From the NCBI GenBank assembly GCA_030642205.1, contig DAOWOF010000003.1:1-36856 (forward strand): DNA of 36,856 nucleotides, given 5' to 3'. This DNA is from Desulfobacteraceae bacterium (GTDB lineage: Bacteria; Desulfobacterota; DSM-4660; Desulfatiglandales; Desulfatiglandaceae). The notes below the pieces were generated by a model, which worked only from the letters and a program-made list of their open reading frames with translations, made no database searches and was not told the origin of the DNA. A program made the translations under genes and the position numbers. Positions 25,212 to 33,392 of this stretch are shown in pieces (the stretch's first letter is position 1; every line of letters starts with the position of its first letter).

Positions 25212-25279
25212 TGTATTTATTATAAGCTTTTGGGATTATTTTTTAGTATTTGATAGCTAAAAGGAAAAGCAAGAAAGAT

Positions 25280-25558
25280 CTATTTTTTAAAAAGCGCATC
25301 CAAGGCCTTTTTAGCATTCATGGTTTTATTCATATGGGTATTCTTTGTTCCTCTAAGGACGAAGTATTCACAGAAATTGGTCCTTTCCTTATCAGCGATC
25401 CTTTCTGCTATAACCTCACGACAATCATTATAAGCATGTTTATCATAAAACTTGCATTGCTTGCAGCATCTTAAATTCATATGGCAATAGGGGCATCCAT
25501 CATTTCTTCCTACTATTCCCTTGACATCGATTCTATTATTACAGAATGCACAATACAT
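25280..25558 (-). CDS. small cysteine-rich double zinc-ribbon protein
   Basis: A 92-aa protein with nine cysteines (C3, C6, C22, C25, C31, C32, C35, C46, C63) in CxxC pairs: YCAFC, CPYC, CCKQC, and later NDCRE and NFCEYF. The spacing suggests two zinc ribbons or rubredoxin-like knuckles (inference). The tail (KTMNAKKALDALFKK) is basic. Similar small proteins, often hypothetical, occur in many Desulfobacterales as far as I recall; function unknown. AAGGA lies 10 nt before the ATG. It stands alone between a repeat copy and a long gap. Confidence 0.7.
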   Translation of the reverse strand: MYCAFCNNRIDVKGIVGRNDGCPYCHMNLRCCKQCKFYDKHAYNDCREVIAERIADKERTNFCEYFVLRGTKNTHMNKTMNAKKALDALFKK

Positions 25559-25920
25559 AAATTATATTCCTTTTACCTAAGGTTAATTTGTAATATGTTG
25601 AGGCTGTTTCATATTACCGGAGGGTCCTATAACATTACTCAATTCTTTTTTTCGAATGTTAGAGGCTCTTGCAGATACCTCCAAAATGTGGACGTCTTTT
25701 CAGTCTAAGTAGTGTTGTGTTTTTATATTTTTACAAGAGCATCATTTTATACTTAATGGATTCGTAAAAAGTTCATCAGGAGACCGAGGGCAGGTAAGCC
25801 TCAGTTATCATACTTAGCACAGATCAGAATGAGTCTAAAATAATTGAGGCATTATTTTAGACTCATTCTGACATCATTAAATTTTGACAAATTTATAAAG
25901 AGAAGTTAGGAGCTCCCTGT
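25559..25920. other. 362-nt intergenic region with a strong hairpin
   Basis: No gene seen. It contains the 21-bp hairpin at 25824-25871 and, at 25761-25796, a stretch sharing GTAAAAAGT-CATC and GGCAGGTAA with 17676-17711. Confidence 0.5.
25824..25871. repeat. perfect 21-bp hairpin with 6-nt loop
   Basis: Left arm 25824-25844 (begins TCAGAATGAGTCTAAAATAA) and right arm 25851-25871 are exact reverse complements, separated by TGAGGC. No T-run follows. It lies 50 nt before the archease pseudogene. It could be a terminator-like structure, a small RNA hairpin or the relic of a palindromic element. Confidence 0.7.
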
Positions 25921-26326
25921 GAAATCAAGAAAATTGAACATATGGCAGACCTTGGCATCTTAGTATTTAGTCAGGATCTAAAAGGGCTTTTTACAGGAGC
26001 GGCCCAGACAATAATGCAGATCATGCTCAAAAAAAAGCCCATGTTTTACTATCAAAGGAACCTCAACAAAAGTAACGATTGAGGGTGGAGATCTATTTGA
26101 TCTTATGGTCTCTTGGCTAGGTGAAATACTCTATCTTTTCGCTGGCGAAAAGGAAGTGGCTATAAGTATTAAAATTGATACCATTCCCACCTCTTATATT
26201 GAGGCTATGTTGAAGGTTCTCTCATTTGGTCCTGCTTTTTATGAAATCAAGGCAGTTATTTATCATCAAATCCAAGTAATTAAAAATAATGATAAATGGG
26301 AAGCAAGGATTATTTTTGATTTATAA
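25921..26326 (+). pseudogene. archease pseudogene (frameshifted, no start codon)
   Basis: Archease is a small activator of the RNA ligase RtcB. The first part, in the frame beginning at 25921, reads EIKKIEHMADLGILVFSQDL and KGLFTGAAQTIMQIM, equivalent to the archease N-terminus (HtADlGi...LF..AA.a...im). Around 26050-26065 the homology moves to another frame: GTSTKVTIEGGDLFDLMVSW, LGEILYLFAGEKE, then EIKAVIYHQIQVI and KWEARIIFDL up to the TAA at 26324-26326, the conserved archease end. No start codon is present in the first frame. An ORF covering only 26105-26326 exists but lacks the N-terminal half. No rtcB is present in the window. Confidence 0.8.
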
Positions 26327-26481
26327 AAATTGTAAAATAATATACCTTTAACAAATATATCTTATCTTATTTTCTATGTCCATACTAAAATTTTATGTAA
26401 CTATTCAGCAATGTAACCGGGGTGAAAGATCCCGGCGTTTATTATAGAAATAACTTTCATCGCAGTTACTTAGAAGCAATT

Positions 26482-26820
26482 TCAATGATCATCCGTATCA
26501 GAGTAGGTATTCATTTCCTTTAGCATCTTTTTTGTAATCTTGCATGCTTTATCATATCTTATCAGACCCTTGTCAAGGAAGTCATCGGTTTGATTTTTGT
26601 TGACTTCCACAAATACGGCTTTTAATATAACGACCCTCTGATCAACAGCAGTTAATTGAGCATCTAATGAATCGTTATTATCATCTGCTGGCACAGAAGG
26701 GATTCCCATTAACATGCCCCAATATAGATTCTCTACATCTGGCAAGGCTCCAGGCTGACTAAAATCAACAGAATCCTTGAAATCATGGTAGGCCTTAATA
26801 AAGGCATCAGGATTGCTCAT
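26482..26820 (-). CDS. hypothetical protein, 112 aa
   Basis: Not recognised. Soluble, acidic and probably mostly helical: MSNPDAFIKAYHDFKDSVDF, then NLYWGMLMGIPSVPADD, a long helix AQLTAVDQRVVILKAVFVEV and an Asp-rich end YSDTDDH. GGAAAA stands about 8 nt before the ATG. The codon pattern and lack of a competing frame support a real gene. It is alone, with the MITE-like repeat copy C beginning only 17 nt upstream of its start codon, so its promoter may lie in that repeat. Confidence 0.55.
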   Translation of the reverse strand: MSNPDAFIKAYHDFKDSVDFSQPGALPDVENLYWGMLMGIPSVPADDNNDSLDAQLTAVDQRVVILKAVFVEVNKNQTDDFLDKGLIRYDKACKITKKMLKEMNTYSDTDDH

Positions 26821-26836
26821 TTTTATTTTCCATAAA

Positions 26837-26981
26837 TAGTGTCTGAATAAAGACTGCTAATTCTTTCAATTTCTGTGCCAGTCTCAAATCTTAATCCTCA
26901 AAATACTTAATGTATTCCTGCGACTAGAATTTTTGCCTTCCTTGATACTGGAAAAATTTTCTGATTTTAGTTTGGATGCTA
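26837..26981. repeat. MITE-like dispersed repeat, copy C (145 bp)
   Basis: Starts TAGTGTCTGAATAAAGACTG; core AATCCTCAAAATACTTAATG followed by TATTCCTGCG, the complement of the core of copies A and D; a diverged right end, TAGTTTGGATGCTA. Same orientation as copy B (33418). It abuts the start of the 112-aa hypothetical gene. Confidence 0.65.
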
Positions 26982-27096
26982 AATAGTTATTGAGTATACA
27001 ATCTATTAAAATAGTAGTAATCTACTATTCATGCCTATCAAAAGCAAGACTTATTGAACAAAACAAAGGAGAGATTTAAGCGGGAAAATTAAATCC

Positions 27097-27870
27097 ATGA
27101 TATTTCCTCAAATACTTAAACATCTCATTATTCTCCTGATGATTCCAGTACTTTTTAATGCCTGCATGAGCAGGAGGCATCATCTTCCTGATGAATTTAA
27201 TAAGCTTCAAAAACTTGAACCTTTATCCAGGCCCTATGAGATCAATGGAAAATGGTATTATCCTTTAGCTTCATCACATGGTTTTAAACAAATAGGATAT
27301 GCATCCTGGTATGGAGCCGATTTTCATGGAAAAAGAACAGCCAATGGTGAAATATATAACATGTATAAATTAAGTGCTGCTCATAAGACTCTTCCCCTTG
27401 GAACCTATCTTAAGGTACACAATCTCTCCAATGATAAAAAAATTGTTATCAGGGTTAATGATCGTGGCCCCTTTATAAAAGGAAGGGTTATTGACCTTTC
27501 TTATGCGGCAGCAAAAAAACTGGATATTCTTTTATCAGGAATTGCTAAAGTAAAGATTGAATCTATTGTGCCCAATCGTTCTCAATCACATTCAACTTTA
27601 GGCTATAACAATAATAAGATGAATAGCGGGATAGAGAAAACAGGTTTTGTTGTTCAAGTAAGCGCCTTCAAAATGATGAAAAATGCATACAAACTAGCCA
27701 ATAATCTGAAAAAACATTTTAAATCGGTAGATCTAATACTAAGCCATAAGAATGATGGTGATTTTTATAAAGTATGGGTTACCAATATTTTTATTTTAGA
27801 AAATGCTCATAAGGTTACGAGACAATTAAAAAAAATGGGTTTTAATGATGCCTTTATTCTTTGCCAGTAG
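27097..27870 (+). CDS. rlpA: RlpA-family septal lipoprotein with SPOR domain
   Basis: RlpA proteins are periplasmic lytic transglycosylases acting on denuded glycan at the septum. The 257-aa protein has a lipoprotein signal (ILLMIPVLFNAC, lipid Cys C23), a double-psi beta-barrel domain at about 68-155 with ASWYGADFHGKRTANGEIYN (catalytic-type aspartate in the YG-D-FHG segment), AAHKTLPLGT, VRVNDRGPF (IRVNDRGPF here) and VIDLSYAAAKKL, a linker, and a C-terminal SPOR domain (about 183-256, FVVQVSAFKMMKNAYKLANN) that binds denuded peptidoglycan. The 3' end overlaps the convergent IHF-like gene by 17 nt. The ribosome site before the ATG is weak. Confidence 0.9.
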   Translation: MIFPQILKHLIILLMIPVLFNACMSRRHHLPDEFNKLQKLEPLSRPYEINGKWYYPLASSHGFKQIGYASWYGADFHGKRTANGEIYNMYKLSAAHKTLPLGTYLKVHNLSNDKKIVIRVNDRGPFIKGRVIDLSYAAAKKLDILLSGIAKVKIESIVPNRSQSHSTLGYNNNKMNSGIEKTGFVVQVSAFKMMKNAYKLANNLKKHFKSVDLILSHKNDGDFYKVWVTNIFILENAHKVTRQLKKMGFNDAFILCQ

Positions 27871-28150
27871 CTGTATTTATTTTTTCTCGTAAAATCCCGG
27901 ATATCCTGAACACAACAACTCTCCTGGCTCTCAATTGCAGATCTTCTGCAGTCTGCGGATTCCTTCCCCTTCGAGCGGCCTTGTGTTTTACCATGAATTT
28001 GCCAAAACCGCTTATGAGAATGTCTTCTTCCTCTTCCAATGTATGTTTAATAATTTCGAGTAGACTTTCTATTGCATTACGAGATTGTTTTTTACTCATA
28101 CCAACTTGAGAATAAATGCTGTTAATAATATCTTCTTTGGATAAAGTCAC
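27854..28150 (-). CDS. ihfA: HU/IHF-family DNA-binding protein (IHF alpha-like)
   Basis: A 98-aa DNA-bending protein. Features: N-terminal helices TLSKEDIINSIYSQVGMSKK, ISGFGKFMVKHK (the GFG-F signature) and the beta-arm RRGRNPQTAEDLQL, with the tip proline after RGRNP, then RRVVVFRISGILREKIN. The sequence resembles the IHF alpha subunit more than HU. Start is GTG at 28150 with GAGAGGA upstream. Its 3' end overlaps that of rlpA. Confidence 0.88.
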   Translation of the reverse strand: MTLSKEDIINSIYSQVGMSKKQSRNAIESLLEIIKHTLEEEEDILISGFGKFMVKHKAARRGRNPQTAEDLQLRARRVVVFRISGILREKINTATGKE

Positions 28151-28602
28151 TTAAGATTCCTCTCATTAGAGTTTGCATGACATCTCAAATAATATATGCC
28201 TGATTTTGGGAAACTAGTGTAGTATCATGTATCAAATGTTTAATGTGAAAGAAAGTGGAATACCTCCCATGTTATTCCTGTAAACACGGCAATCCAGTAT
28301 TCCTGGCTGCTTTGGCTTTTCTGGATTCCCGCATTCGCGGGAATGACGGCCATATTTGCGAGATTATATAAATGACATGACATTAGTCTAGAATGATACA
28401 AATATATGAGGCATCCTTTTGCACCACCCCTGATGGAGAATCCTCCAGGGAATATGTATAAGCCGTCACGGCCTTGGACTCAAAAGGCACCCAAAAAAAT
28501 TGTAAAAAGACATAGTTACTCATGGTAAGAGTGGTGTCAAGGCTTTTATGCGCTTAGAGCATTGAAATCATATCAATTTTATTGAAATATAAGATTTTTG
28601 TC
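28151..28602. other. 452-nt intergenic region upstream of ihfA
   Basis: No gene recognised. It contains the REP-like palindrome at 28325-28344 and presumably the ihfA promoter near 28160-28240. Confidence 0.45.
28325..28344. repeat. REP-like palindrome ATTCCCGC-ATTC-GCGGGAAT
   Basis: An 8-bp perfect stem with loop ATTC, inside the context CTGG-ATTCCCGC...GCGGGAAT-GACGG. This GC-rich palindrome is seen in intergenic DNA of many bacteria as a repetitive extragenic element; only one copy is in this window. Confidence 0.6.
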
Positions 28603-29139
28603 TTAGGAGTTGTCCGGAAGTGACTTGAACATCTCGCATCTCATATTCAGGTCATTTTTGGCTATCTTTTCCTTTAATTTTCGGTCAACAAAATCAGGGA
28701 TAAGACCGCTTATATCGCCTCCTAATTTGGCGGCCTCCTTTATCAATGTGGAGCTGGTATAAAACCATTTATAATCAGTCATCAAAAAGATTGACTGGAC
28801 ATCACGATTAAATTTACGATTTATTAATGCCATTTGGAACTCATATTCAAAATCTGAAAGCGCACGAAGGCCTCTTAATATAACATTTGCATTTTTTTTA
28901 ACAGCATAATCTACAACCAGGCCATCAAATGTATCAACTTCGATATTATGAAGCCCATTTACTGCCTTGCCTATCATATCGATTCTTTCATCCAGAGTAA
29001 AAAAAGGACGTTTTTGAGGATTATTTAAAATAGCAATGACCAACTTATCAAATATTTTAACCGCACGTTTAACAATACTTAAATGTCCGTTGGTTATTGG
29101 ATCAAAAGTTCCTGGGTAGATAGCGATTCTTCCGCTCAT
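28603..29139 (-). CDS. coaD: phosphopantetheine adenylyltransferase
   Basis: Fourth step of CoA synthesis (4'-phosphopantetheine + ATP to dephospho-CoA). The 178-aa protein has the nucleotidyltransferase motif YPGTFDPITNGHLS (8-21), LRGLRALSDFEYEFQMALIN, and the second signature SSTLIKEAAKLGGDISGLIP. It is slightly longer than the usual 160 aa, with a C-terminal tail. GAGGAAA precedes the ATG, and the start codon overlaps the rsmD stop (ATGA), so the two genes are translationally coupled. Confidence 0.96.
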   Translation of the reverse strand: MSGRIAIYPGTFDPITNGHLSIVKRAVKIFDKLVIAILNNPQKRPFFTLDERIDMIGKAVNGLHNIEVDTFDGLVVDYAVKKNANVILRGLRALSDFEYEFQMALINRKFNRDVQSIFLMTDYKWFYTSSTLIKEAAKLGGDISGLIPDFVDRKLKEKIAKNDLNMRCEMFKSLPDNS

Positions 29140-29702
29140 ACTTTTTTCCTCATTTTTTTGTAGATATTTATTTTTGTATCTCCATATATCCTTATGTCAG
29201 ACATCTCTAAATCGCCATAGAAGGAAGATAAAACCTCATGTTTAGAAGATTCTGCAATAACTTTCGCATTAGCAGAAAGGATTTTTCCTTCAGAGAGCTG
29301 TTCTAATAAAGATGGTAAATAATCCTTTCTATAGGGAGGATCAATAAAAACCAAATAAAAAGTTTTATATTTGAATAAATGATTTTGTAATAGGCCTTTT
29401 TTTAGATCTCTTCGTAAAATTTGGCCTATATCTACATAACCACATTGAACAAGATTTTTTTTTATAAGGTTTATTGCCTTTTGAGAATTATCAATAAACA
29501 GGGCATTCTTCGCGTTACGACTTAAGGCCTCAAGGCCTAAACTGCCAATGCCGGCAAAGAGATCCAGAACTTTCATGTTGCTCAAATCATGACCTATGAT
29601 ATTAAAGATAGCCTCTCTGACACGATCTGATGTCGGCCGGGTATTCAACCCCTTGGGAGGGAATAAATTTCTGCCACTTATATGTCCGCCTGTAATCCTC
29701 AT
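29136..29702 (-). CDS. rsmD: 16S rRNA (guanine966-N2)-methyltransferase
   Basis: A 188-aa SAM-dependent rRNA methyltransferase. Landmarks: N-terminal MRITGGHISGRNLFPPKG, TRPTSDRVREAIFNII, SAM motif VLDLFAGIGSLGLEALSR, and the catalytic DPPY (VFIDPPYRKDYL). The frame continues upstream to a TTG at 29735, but the ATG at 29702 gives the family-typical N-terminus (MRI-GG...GR), so it is preferred. Paired with coaD as in many bacteria. Confidence 0.93.
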   Translation of the reverse strand: MRITGGHISGRNLFPPKGLNTRPTSDRVREAIFNIIGHDLSNMKVLDLFAGIGSLGLEALSRNAKNALFIDNSQKAINLIKKNLVQCGYVDIGQILRRDLKKGLLQNHLFKYKTFYLVFIDPPYRKDYLPSLLEQLSEGKILSANAKVIAESSKHEVLSSFYGDLEMSDIRIYGDTKINIYKKMRKKV

Positions 29703-29835
29703 TAAATATAGTGTAAAATTTGAGCCTGACAACAAAATTGGTCAGATAAGCACAGACCTCGAAAGAAGATGTTTTGTAATGGTTTCAATGTATTTGTGGT
29801 ATCTTGGGGATTCAAATTTGGGCCTGATACATAAA

Positions 29836-29870
29836 TAGTGCCTGAACAAAGACTATCTTTTCGAAGTCTG
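29836..29870. repeat. terminal-repeat fragment of the dispersed element
   Basis: TAGTGCCTGAACAAAGACTA followed by TCTTTTCGAAGTCTG is a clear terminal repeat of the family; to its left, GGGGATTCAAATTTGGGCCT-like sequence (29806-29830) and AGACCTCGAAAGAAG (29755-29770) look like shuffled or decayed internal parts. The hairpin-repeat half TTTCGTGACAGACC follows at 29872-29885. Confidence 0.5.
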
Positions 29871-29945
29871 ATTTCGTGACAGACCTTAGGTTTGTTTGAT
29901 CTGAAAATGCAAAATTCGGCATCGTTCCTAACCTAAAGTTCCTCA

Positions 29946-30722
29946 TTAATTGGGGGGGGGATTCTCCATGTCAAAACCACTTGAGGTTTTTCTTTTATGT
30001 ATGCGATATATAGTTAATATTGGTCCTAATATAATATAGGTTGTCGCTATAAAAAATAGCATTATTTTAGGTTTATAGGCAATTACCAGCAAGATCAGGA
30101 TTACAGTCACCAAGACATTGAACGGCTTCTGCCGTTTAAAATTAAATTCTTTAAAACTCAAATAATCAACAGTACTTACCATCAAGAAAGACAAGATATA
30201 GATCATTATAATAACAAGAATATCCTTAAAACCTGTTAATCCGCCAATGGTAGAAGTAAAAAGGATTAATGACGAAATAAAGCTGGCTGCTATGGGAATA
30301 GGCAGCCCTTTAAAATAGTTGGCTTCAACACTGCTTTTTTGAACATTAAAACGAGCCAATCGCAGAGCTCCACAGATCACATACATAAAACAAGCCAACC
30401 ATCCCAGACGTCCAAATGGTTCCAGTGCCCATTCAAAAGCCAATATCGCTGGAGCCACTCCAAATGCTACCAAATCGGACAAAGAATCATATTCTGTCCC
30501 AAACTGGCTTGTGGTATTTGTAAAACGGGCAACCCTGCCATCAAGACCATCCAGAAAACATGCAATAATAATGGCAATTGCTGCTGTTTCATAGGCCCCC
30601 TGAATACTCGATATAATTGCATAGAATCCGCAAAACAGACTTGCGGAAGTGATTAAATTGGGGATAACGTAAATACCCTTCTTGCTTGCAAGCCGATGAT
30701 TCATATTGTATTTTGCCCTCAT
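29946..30722 (-). CDS. pssA: CDP-diacylglycerol--serine O-phosphatidyltransferase
   Basis: Makes phosphatidylserine from CDP-diacylglycerol and serine in the inner membrane. The 258-aa integral membrane protein has the complete CDP-alcohol phosphotransferase motif DG-xx-AR-(8)-G-xxx-D-xxx-D (DGRVARFTNTTSQFG...EYDSLSD, about residues 64-86) and seven to eight hydrophobic segments. Start: a TTG at 30728 would give MNMR..., but AGGA is 8 nt before the ATG at 30722, so that is chosen. It begins 2 nt after psd, forming the phosphatidylethanolamine pair. Confidence 0.95.
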   Translation of the reverse strand: MRAKYNMNHRLASKKGIYVIPNLITSASLFCGFYAIISSIQGAYETAAIAIIIACFLDGLDGRVARFTNTTSQFGTEYDSLSDLVAFGVAPAILAFEWALEPFGRLGWLACFMYVICGALRLARFNVQKSSVEANYFKGLPIPIAASFISSLILFTSTIGGLTGFKDILVIIMIYILSFLMVSTVDYLSFKEFNFKRQKPFNVLVTVILILLVIAYKPKIMLFFIATTYIILGPILTIYRIHKRKTSSGFDMENPPPN

Positions 30723-30724
30723 GT

Positions 30725-31429
30725 TCAATATCCTATTATTGTAGTTCCAGCTTTTACCTTTTGTCCGACCTTGACAATAATCTTACTATCTTCAGGAAGA
30801 AAGACCTCTAATCTTGAACCAAACCGAATAAGACCAAAGCGTTGACCTGCTTTCATCTCTTCTTCCTTTTTAACCCAACAGACAATCCTTCTTGCAATTA
30901 GACCCGCGATCTGAATAACCGCAATCTTTCTGCCATCCATGGCTTCCAAAATAATTAGATTATTTTCATTTAGCTGGGATGCCTTATCCAAATTTGCTGA
31001 AAAAAATTTACCTGGGTTATAGGTGATGTTTTTTATTGTGCCAGTAATGGGACTCCTGTTAACATGAACATTAAATATAGTCATAAAAATGCTGATTTTA
31101 ACCGCTGGTTGGTTAATTGGGTTTTGGCTATTATTAATGGTTCTGATCTCAATTATTTTTCCATCTGCCGGTGTTAGAACCGCATTCCCTGCAGCATCAT
31201 GGTATCGTTCAGGATCTCTGAAAAAATAGACAATAAATAAGCTTAGAATTCCTGTACAGATAGCCAAATAAATTGCTCCTGTCCAAATAAGAATACAGGT
31301 TACAAGAGATGATATCAAAATAAAAGGCAGCCCTTCTTTTGCCACTGGCCATTTATTATTAATGTGCGCATGATTAACCGCATGGCCTTGAGGGACATTT
31401 ATTTCACTCTTATTAAAATCAGATTCCAT
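30725..31429 (-). CDS. psd: phosphatidylserine decarboxylase proenzyme (short type)
   Basis: Decarboxylates phosphatidylserine to phosphatidylethanolamine. The 234-aa proenzyme has two N-terminal membrane segments (about 35-70), PADGKI (87-92), an MTIFNVHVNRSPITG block and the autocleavage site RFGSRLEVFLP, where S205 would become the pyruvoyl group. It is the short PSD-B-like form (archaetidylserine-decarboxylase related) paired with pssA. GGAAGA lies about 9 nt before the ATG. Confidence 0.95.
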   Translation of the reverse strand: MESDFNKSEINVPQGHAVNHAHINNKWPVAKEGLPFILISSLVTCILIWTGAIYLAICTGILSLFIVYFFRDPERYHDAAGNAVLTPADGKIIEIRTINNSQNPINQPAVKISIFMTIFNVHVNRSPITGTIKNITYNPGKFFSANLDKASQLNENNLIILEAMDGRKIAVIQIAGLIARRIVCWVKKEEEMKAGQRFGLIRFGSRLEVFLPEDSKIIVKVGQKVKAGTTIIGY

Positions 31430-31572
31430 AAATTATGATCTTCCAAATATACTTTTTGGATTGAATAGCATATTGTTTTTTACTGATTATTATATTGCTT
31501 GCCTGATCTTTGTCAACATAGGAATCTTTTTTGATGCTACCTCAAGGATATGAATCCCGTTTATTTTAAGTA

Positions 31573-32277
31573 TCAGGAAAAATGATTTTGTGAAAGATAT
31601 TTATTGACACGAATATCAGGAGGGTTCAGATAGCAAGGCTCCAGGAGATCAGGATCATCGAAATCTTTTGCATTGAATCTCTTTAATCCAATAGAACCGG
31701 TTGTAATGGACTTGAGCCCCCAACAATGGGCAGGGGCCATATGAGCCTTGGAGCCAAAACTTTGTTTAAGTATCTCTACCTGCTTAGTAAAATTATTACC
31801 TATAAAAACTGTTGGGGTCTTTAAATACTTAGATAGATCAAAGATGTTGATAGACTCATCGTATCGAGTCCTTTCAAGTTCCGATTTTCTATTCCATCTA
31901 AATTGTGCAGTAAAGAGTTCTTCTTTCCTGGAATCGAGGACAGGAGTTATAAGGCTGTCCGGACAATAAAATTGATTAGCCATACCCTCCATTGTAGAAA
32001 CACCAATAATAGGGATATCCAGCCCATGGCATAAACCCTTGGCAAAGGCAAGGCCAAGCCTCAGTCCGGTAAAACTTCCAGGCCCACGGGCTACAATAAT
32101 CCCTTGCAGATCTTTGACTTTAAAGCCTCCCGAAGTAATGATAAAATCAAAAGATGCCAGCAGGGGATTAAAATTACGATCACCTTTTGATAGTTCATAA
32201 TTTGCCAGAACATTTCCATCTTTGCTTAAAAGGGACAGACTGAATGCAAAAGATGATGTATTAATACTTAAAATCAT
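31573..32277 (-). CDS. tsaB: tRNA threonylcarbamoyladenosine synthesis protein TsaB
   Basis: Partner of TsaD/TsaE in making the t6A modification of tRNA. The 234-aa protein shows MILSINTSSFAFSLSLL, GIIVARGPGSFTGLRLGLAFAKG (the TsaB signature, about 62-84), and VLDSRKEELFTAQF. An ASKH-fold protein without the metal site of TsaD, as expected. A TTG two codons upstream (32283) is a possible alternative start with GGATAATA before it; the ATG is preferred because the family starts with a hydrophobic strand. It begins about 8 nt after the rseP stop. Confidence 0.92.
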   Translation of the reverse strand: MILSINTSSFAFSLSLLSKDGNVLANYELSKGDRNFNPLLASFDFIITSGGFKVKDLQGIIVARGPGSFTGLRLGLAFAKGLCHGLDIPIIGVSTMEGMANQFYCPDSLITPVLDSRKEELFTAQFRWNRKSELERTRYDESINIFDLSKYLKTPTVFIGNNFTKQVEILKQSFGSKAHMAPAHCWGLKSITTGSIGLKRFNAKDFDDPDLLEPCYLNPPDIRVNKYLSQNHFS

Positions 32278-32285
32278 TTCCAATA

Positions 32286-33392
32286 TTATCCAAATAGCTT
32301 CTGAAAGACATTCATACGGTCAAGATCATTATATGTTATAGTAAGCATCAAGGCAATTAAAGCAAAAAAACCGGCTTTCATTGCCCATTCCCGGGTTTTT
32401 TGTCCAAGCGGCCGGCCTAAAAGTAATTCTAATAGAAGAAATATAATAACGCCACCATCGAGGATAGGGATCGGGAAGAGGTTAATAATCCCTAAATTAA
32501 CACTTATGATGGCTGTAAAAGGTATCAGATTCAGATAACTCTTTTGAGCCAGTTCCCCTGTCATTTGACCTATCAAGATTGGTCCTCCTATGTTGTTAAA
32601 GGGGATCTTGCCCTGGAAAATCTTACCTAACAAGACACAAGTCAACTTAATCCATCTCCATGTCTCTTTAAAGCTCTCTTCAAAGGCCTGGAAGATTCCT
32701 GTTTCCAGGGTATTCATTTTACCTGTGGAAATAATCCCTATTAATTTTGTTTTAATTTCTTCACCAAATTCATTTTTTAAAGTACCTGTTTTCGGTATAA
32801 TGTTTATATCAAGTATTTTATCACCACGTTGAACTGTGAGTGTTACGGGTTCATCACCACTGGATTGCACATGTCCTTTTATATCAGACCAATTATTTAA
32901 TGGTCGGCCTTGAATTGCAATAATCAAGTCACCTTTTTCCAGACCGGCCTTTTGAGCGGGGGAATTTTCTCTAACCTGACCAATCTCGGTACTCATAACC
33001 TTAATGCCGGATACAATATGAATTCCTGAAAAAAGTAGAAAGGCTAAAACAAGATTGAAAATTGGACCCGCAGCTACAATGGCAATCCTCTGAAACACCG
33101 GTTTTTTGTTAAAGGCCCTTTCCTCTTCTTCTGGTGATAAATCTAATGGGTCGTCATCATTGGGATCTTCTTCACCCAACATTTTCACAAACCCGCCTAA
33201 AGGAAAAAAACGAATGGAGTACTCTGTTTCACCCATATCCTTTTTTAATAATATCGGACCAAAACCTAAAGCGAATTTTTCTACTTTAACACCATAAAAT
33301 TTAGCTACCAAAAAATGCCCTAGCTCATGAAAGAATATGAGCATTCCAAGCACCAGGATAAAAGGAATTAAATAATATGTAATAATAGTCAT
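32286..33392 (-). CDS. rseP: RIP metalloprotease RseP (site-2 protease)
   Basis: Inner-membrane zinc protease for regulated intramembrane proteolysis (anti-sigma factors, signal-peptide remnants). The 368-aa protein has HELGH in the first membrane segment (FFHELGHFLVAKFYG), a cytoplasmic acidic insert EDPNDDDPLDLSPEEEER, a single PDZ domain at about 125-210 (VRENSPAQKAGLEKGDLIIA), and the third zinc-ligand motif NLFPIPILDGG. E. coli RseP (450 aa) has two PDZ domains, so this is the shorter single-PDZ type common in delta-proteobacteria. GAGG precedes the ATG. It lies in the usual cdsA-dxr-rseP order. Confidence 0.95.
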   Translation of the reverse strand: MTIITYYLIPFILVLGMLIFFHELGHFLVAKFYGVKVEKFALGFGPILLKKDMGETEYSIRFFPLGGFVKMLGEEDPNDDDPLDLSPEEEERAFNKKPVFQRIAIVAAGPIFNLVLAFLLFSGIHIVSGIKVMSTEIGQVRENSPAQKAGLEKGDLIIAIQGRPLNNWSDIKGHVQSSGDEPVTLTVQRGDKILDINIIPKTGTLKNEFGEEIKTKLIGIISTGKMNTLETGIFQAFEESFKETWRWIKLTCVLLGKIFQGKIPFNNIGGPILIGQMTGELAQKSYLNLIPFTAIISVNLGIINLFPIPILDGGVIIFLLLELLLGRPLGQKTREWAMKAGFFALIALMLTITYNDLDRMNVFQKLFG

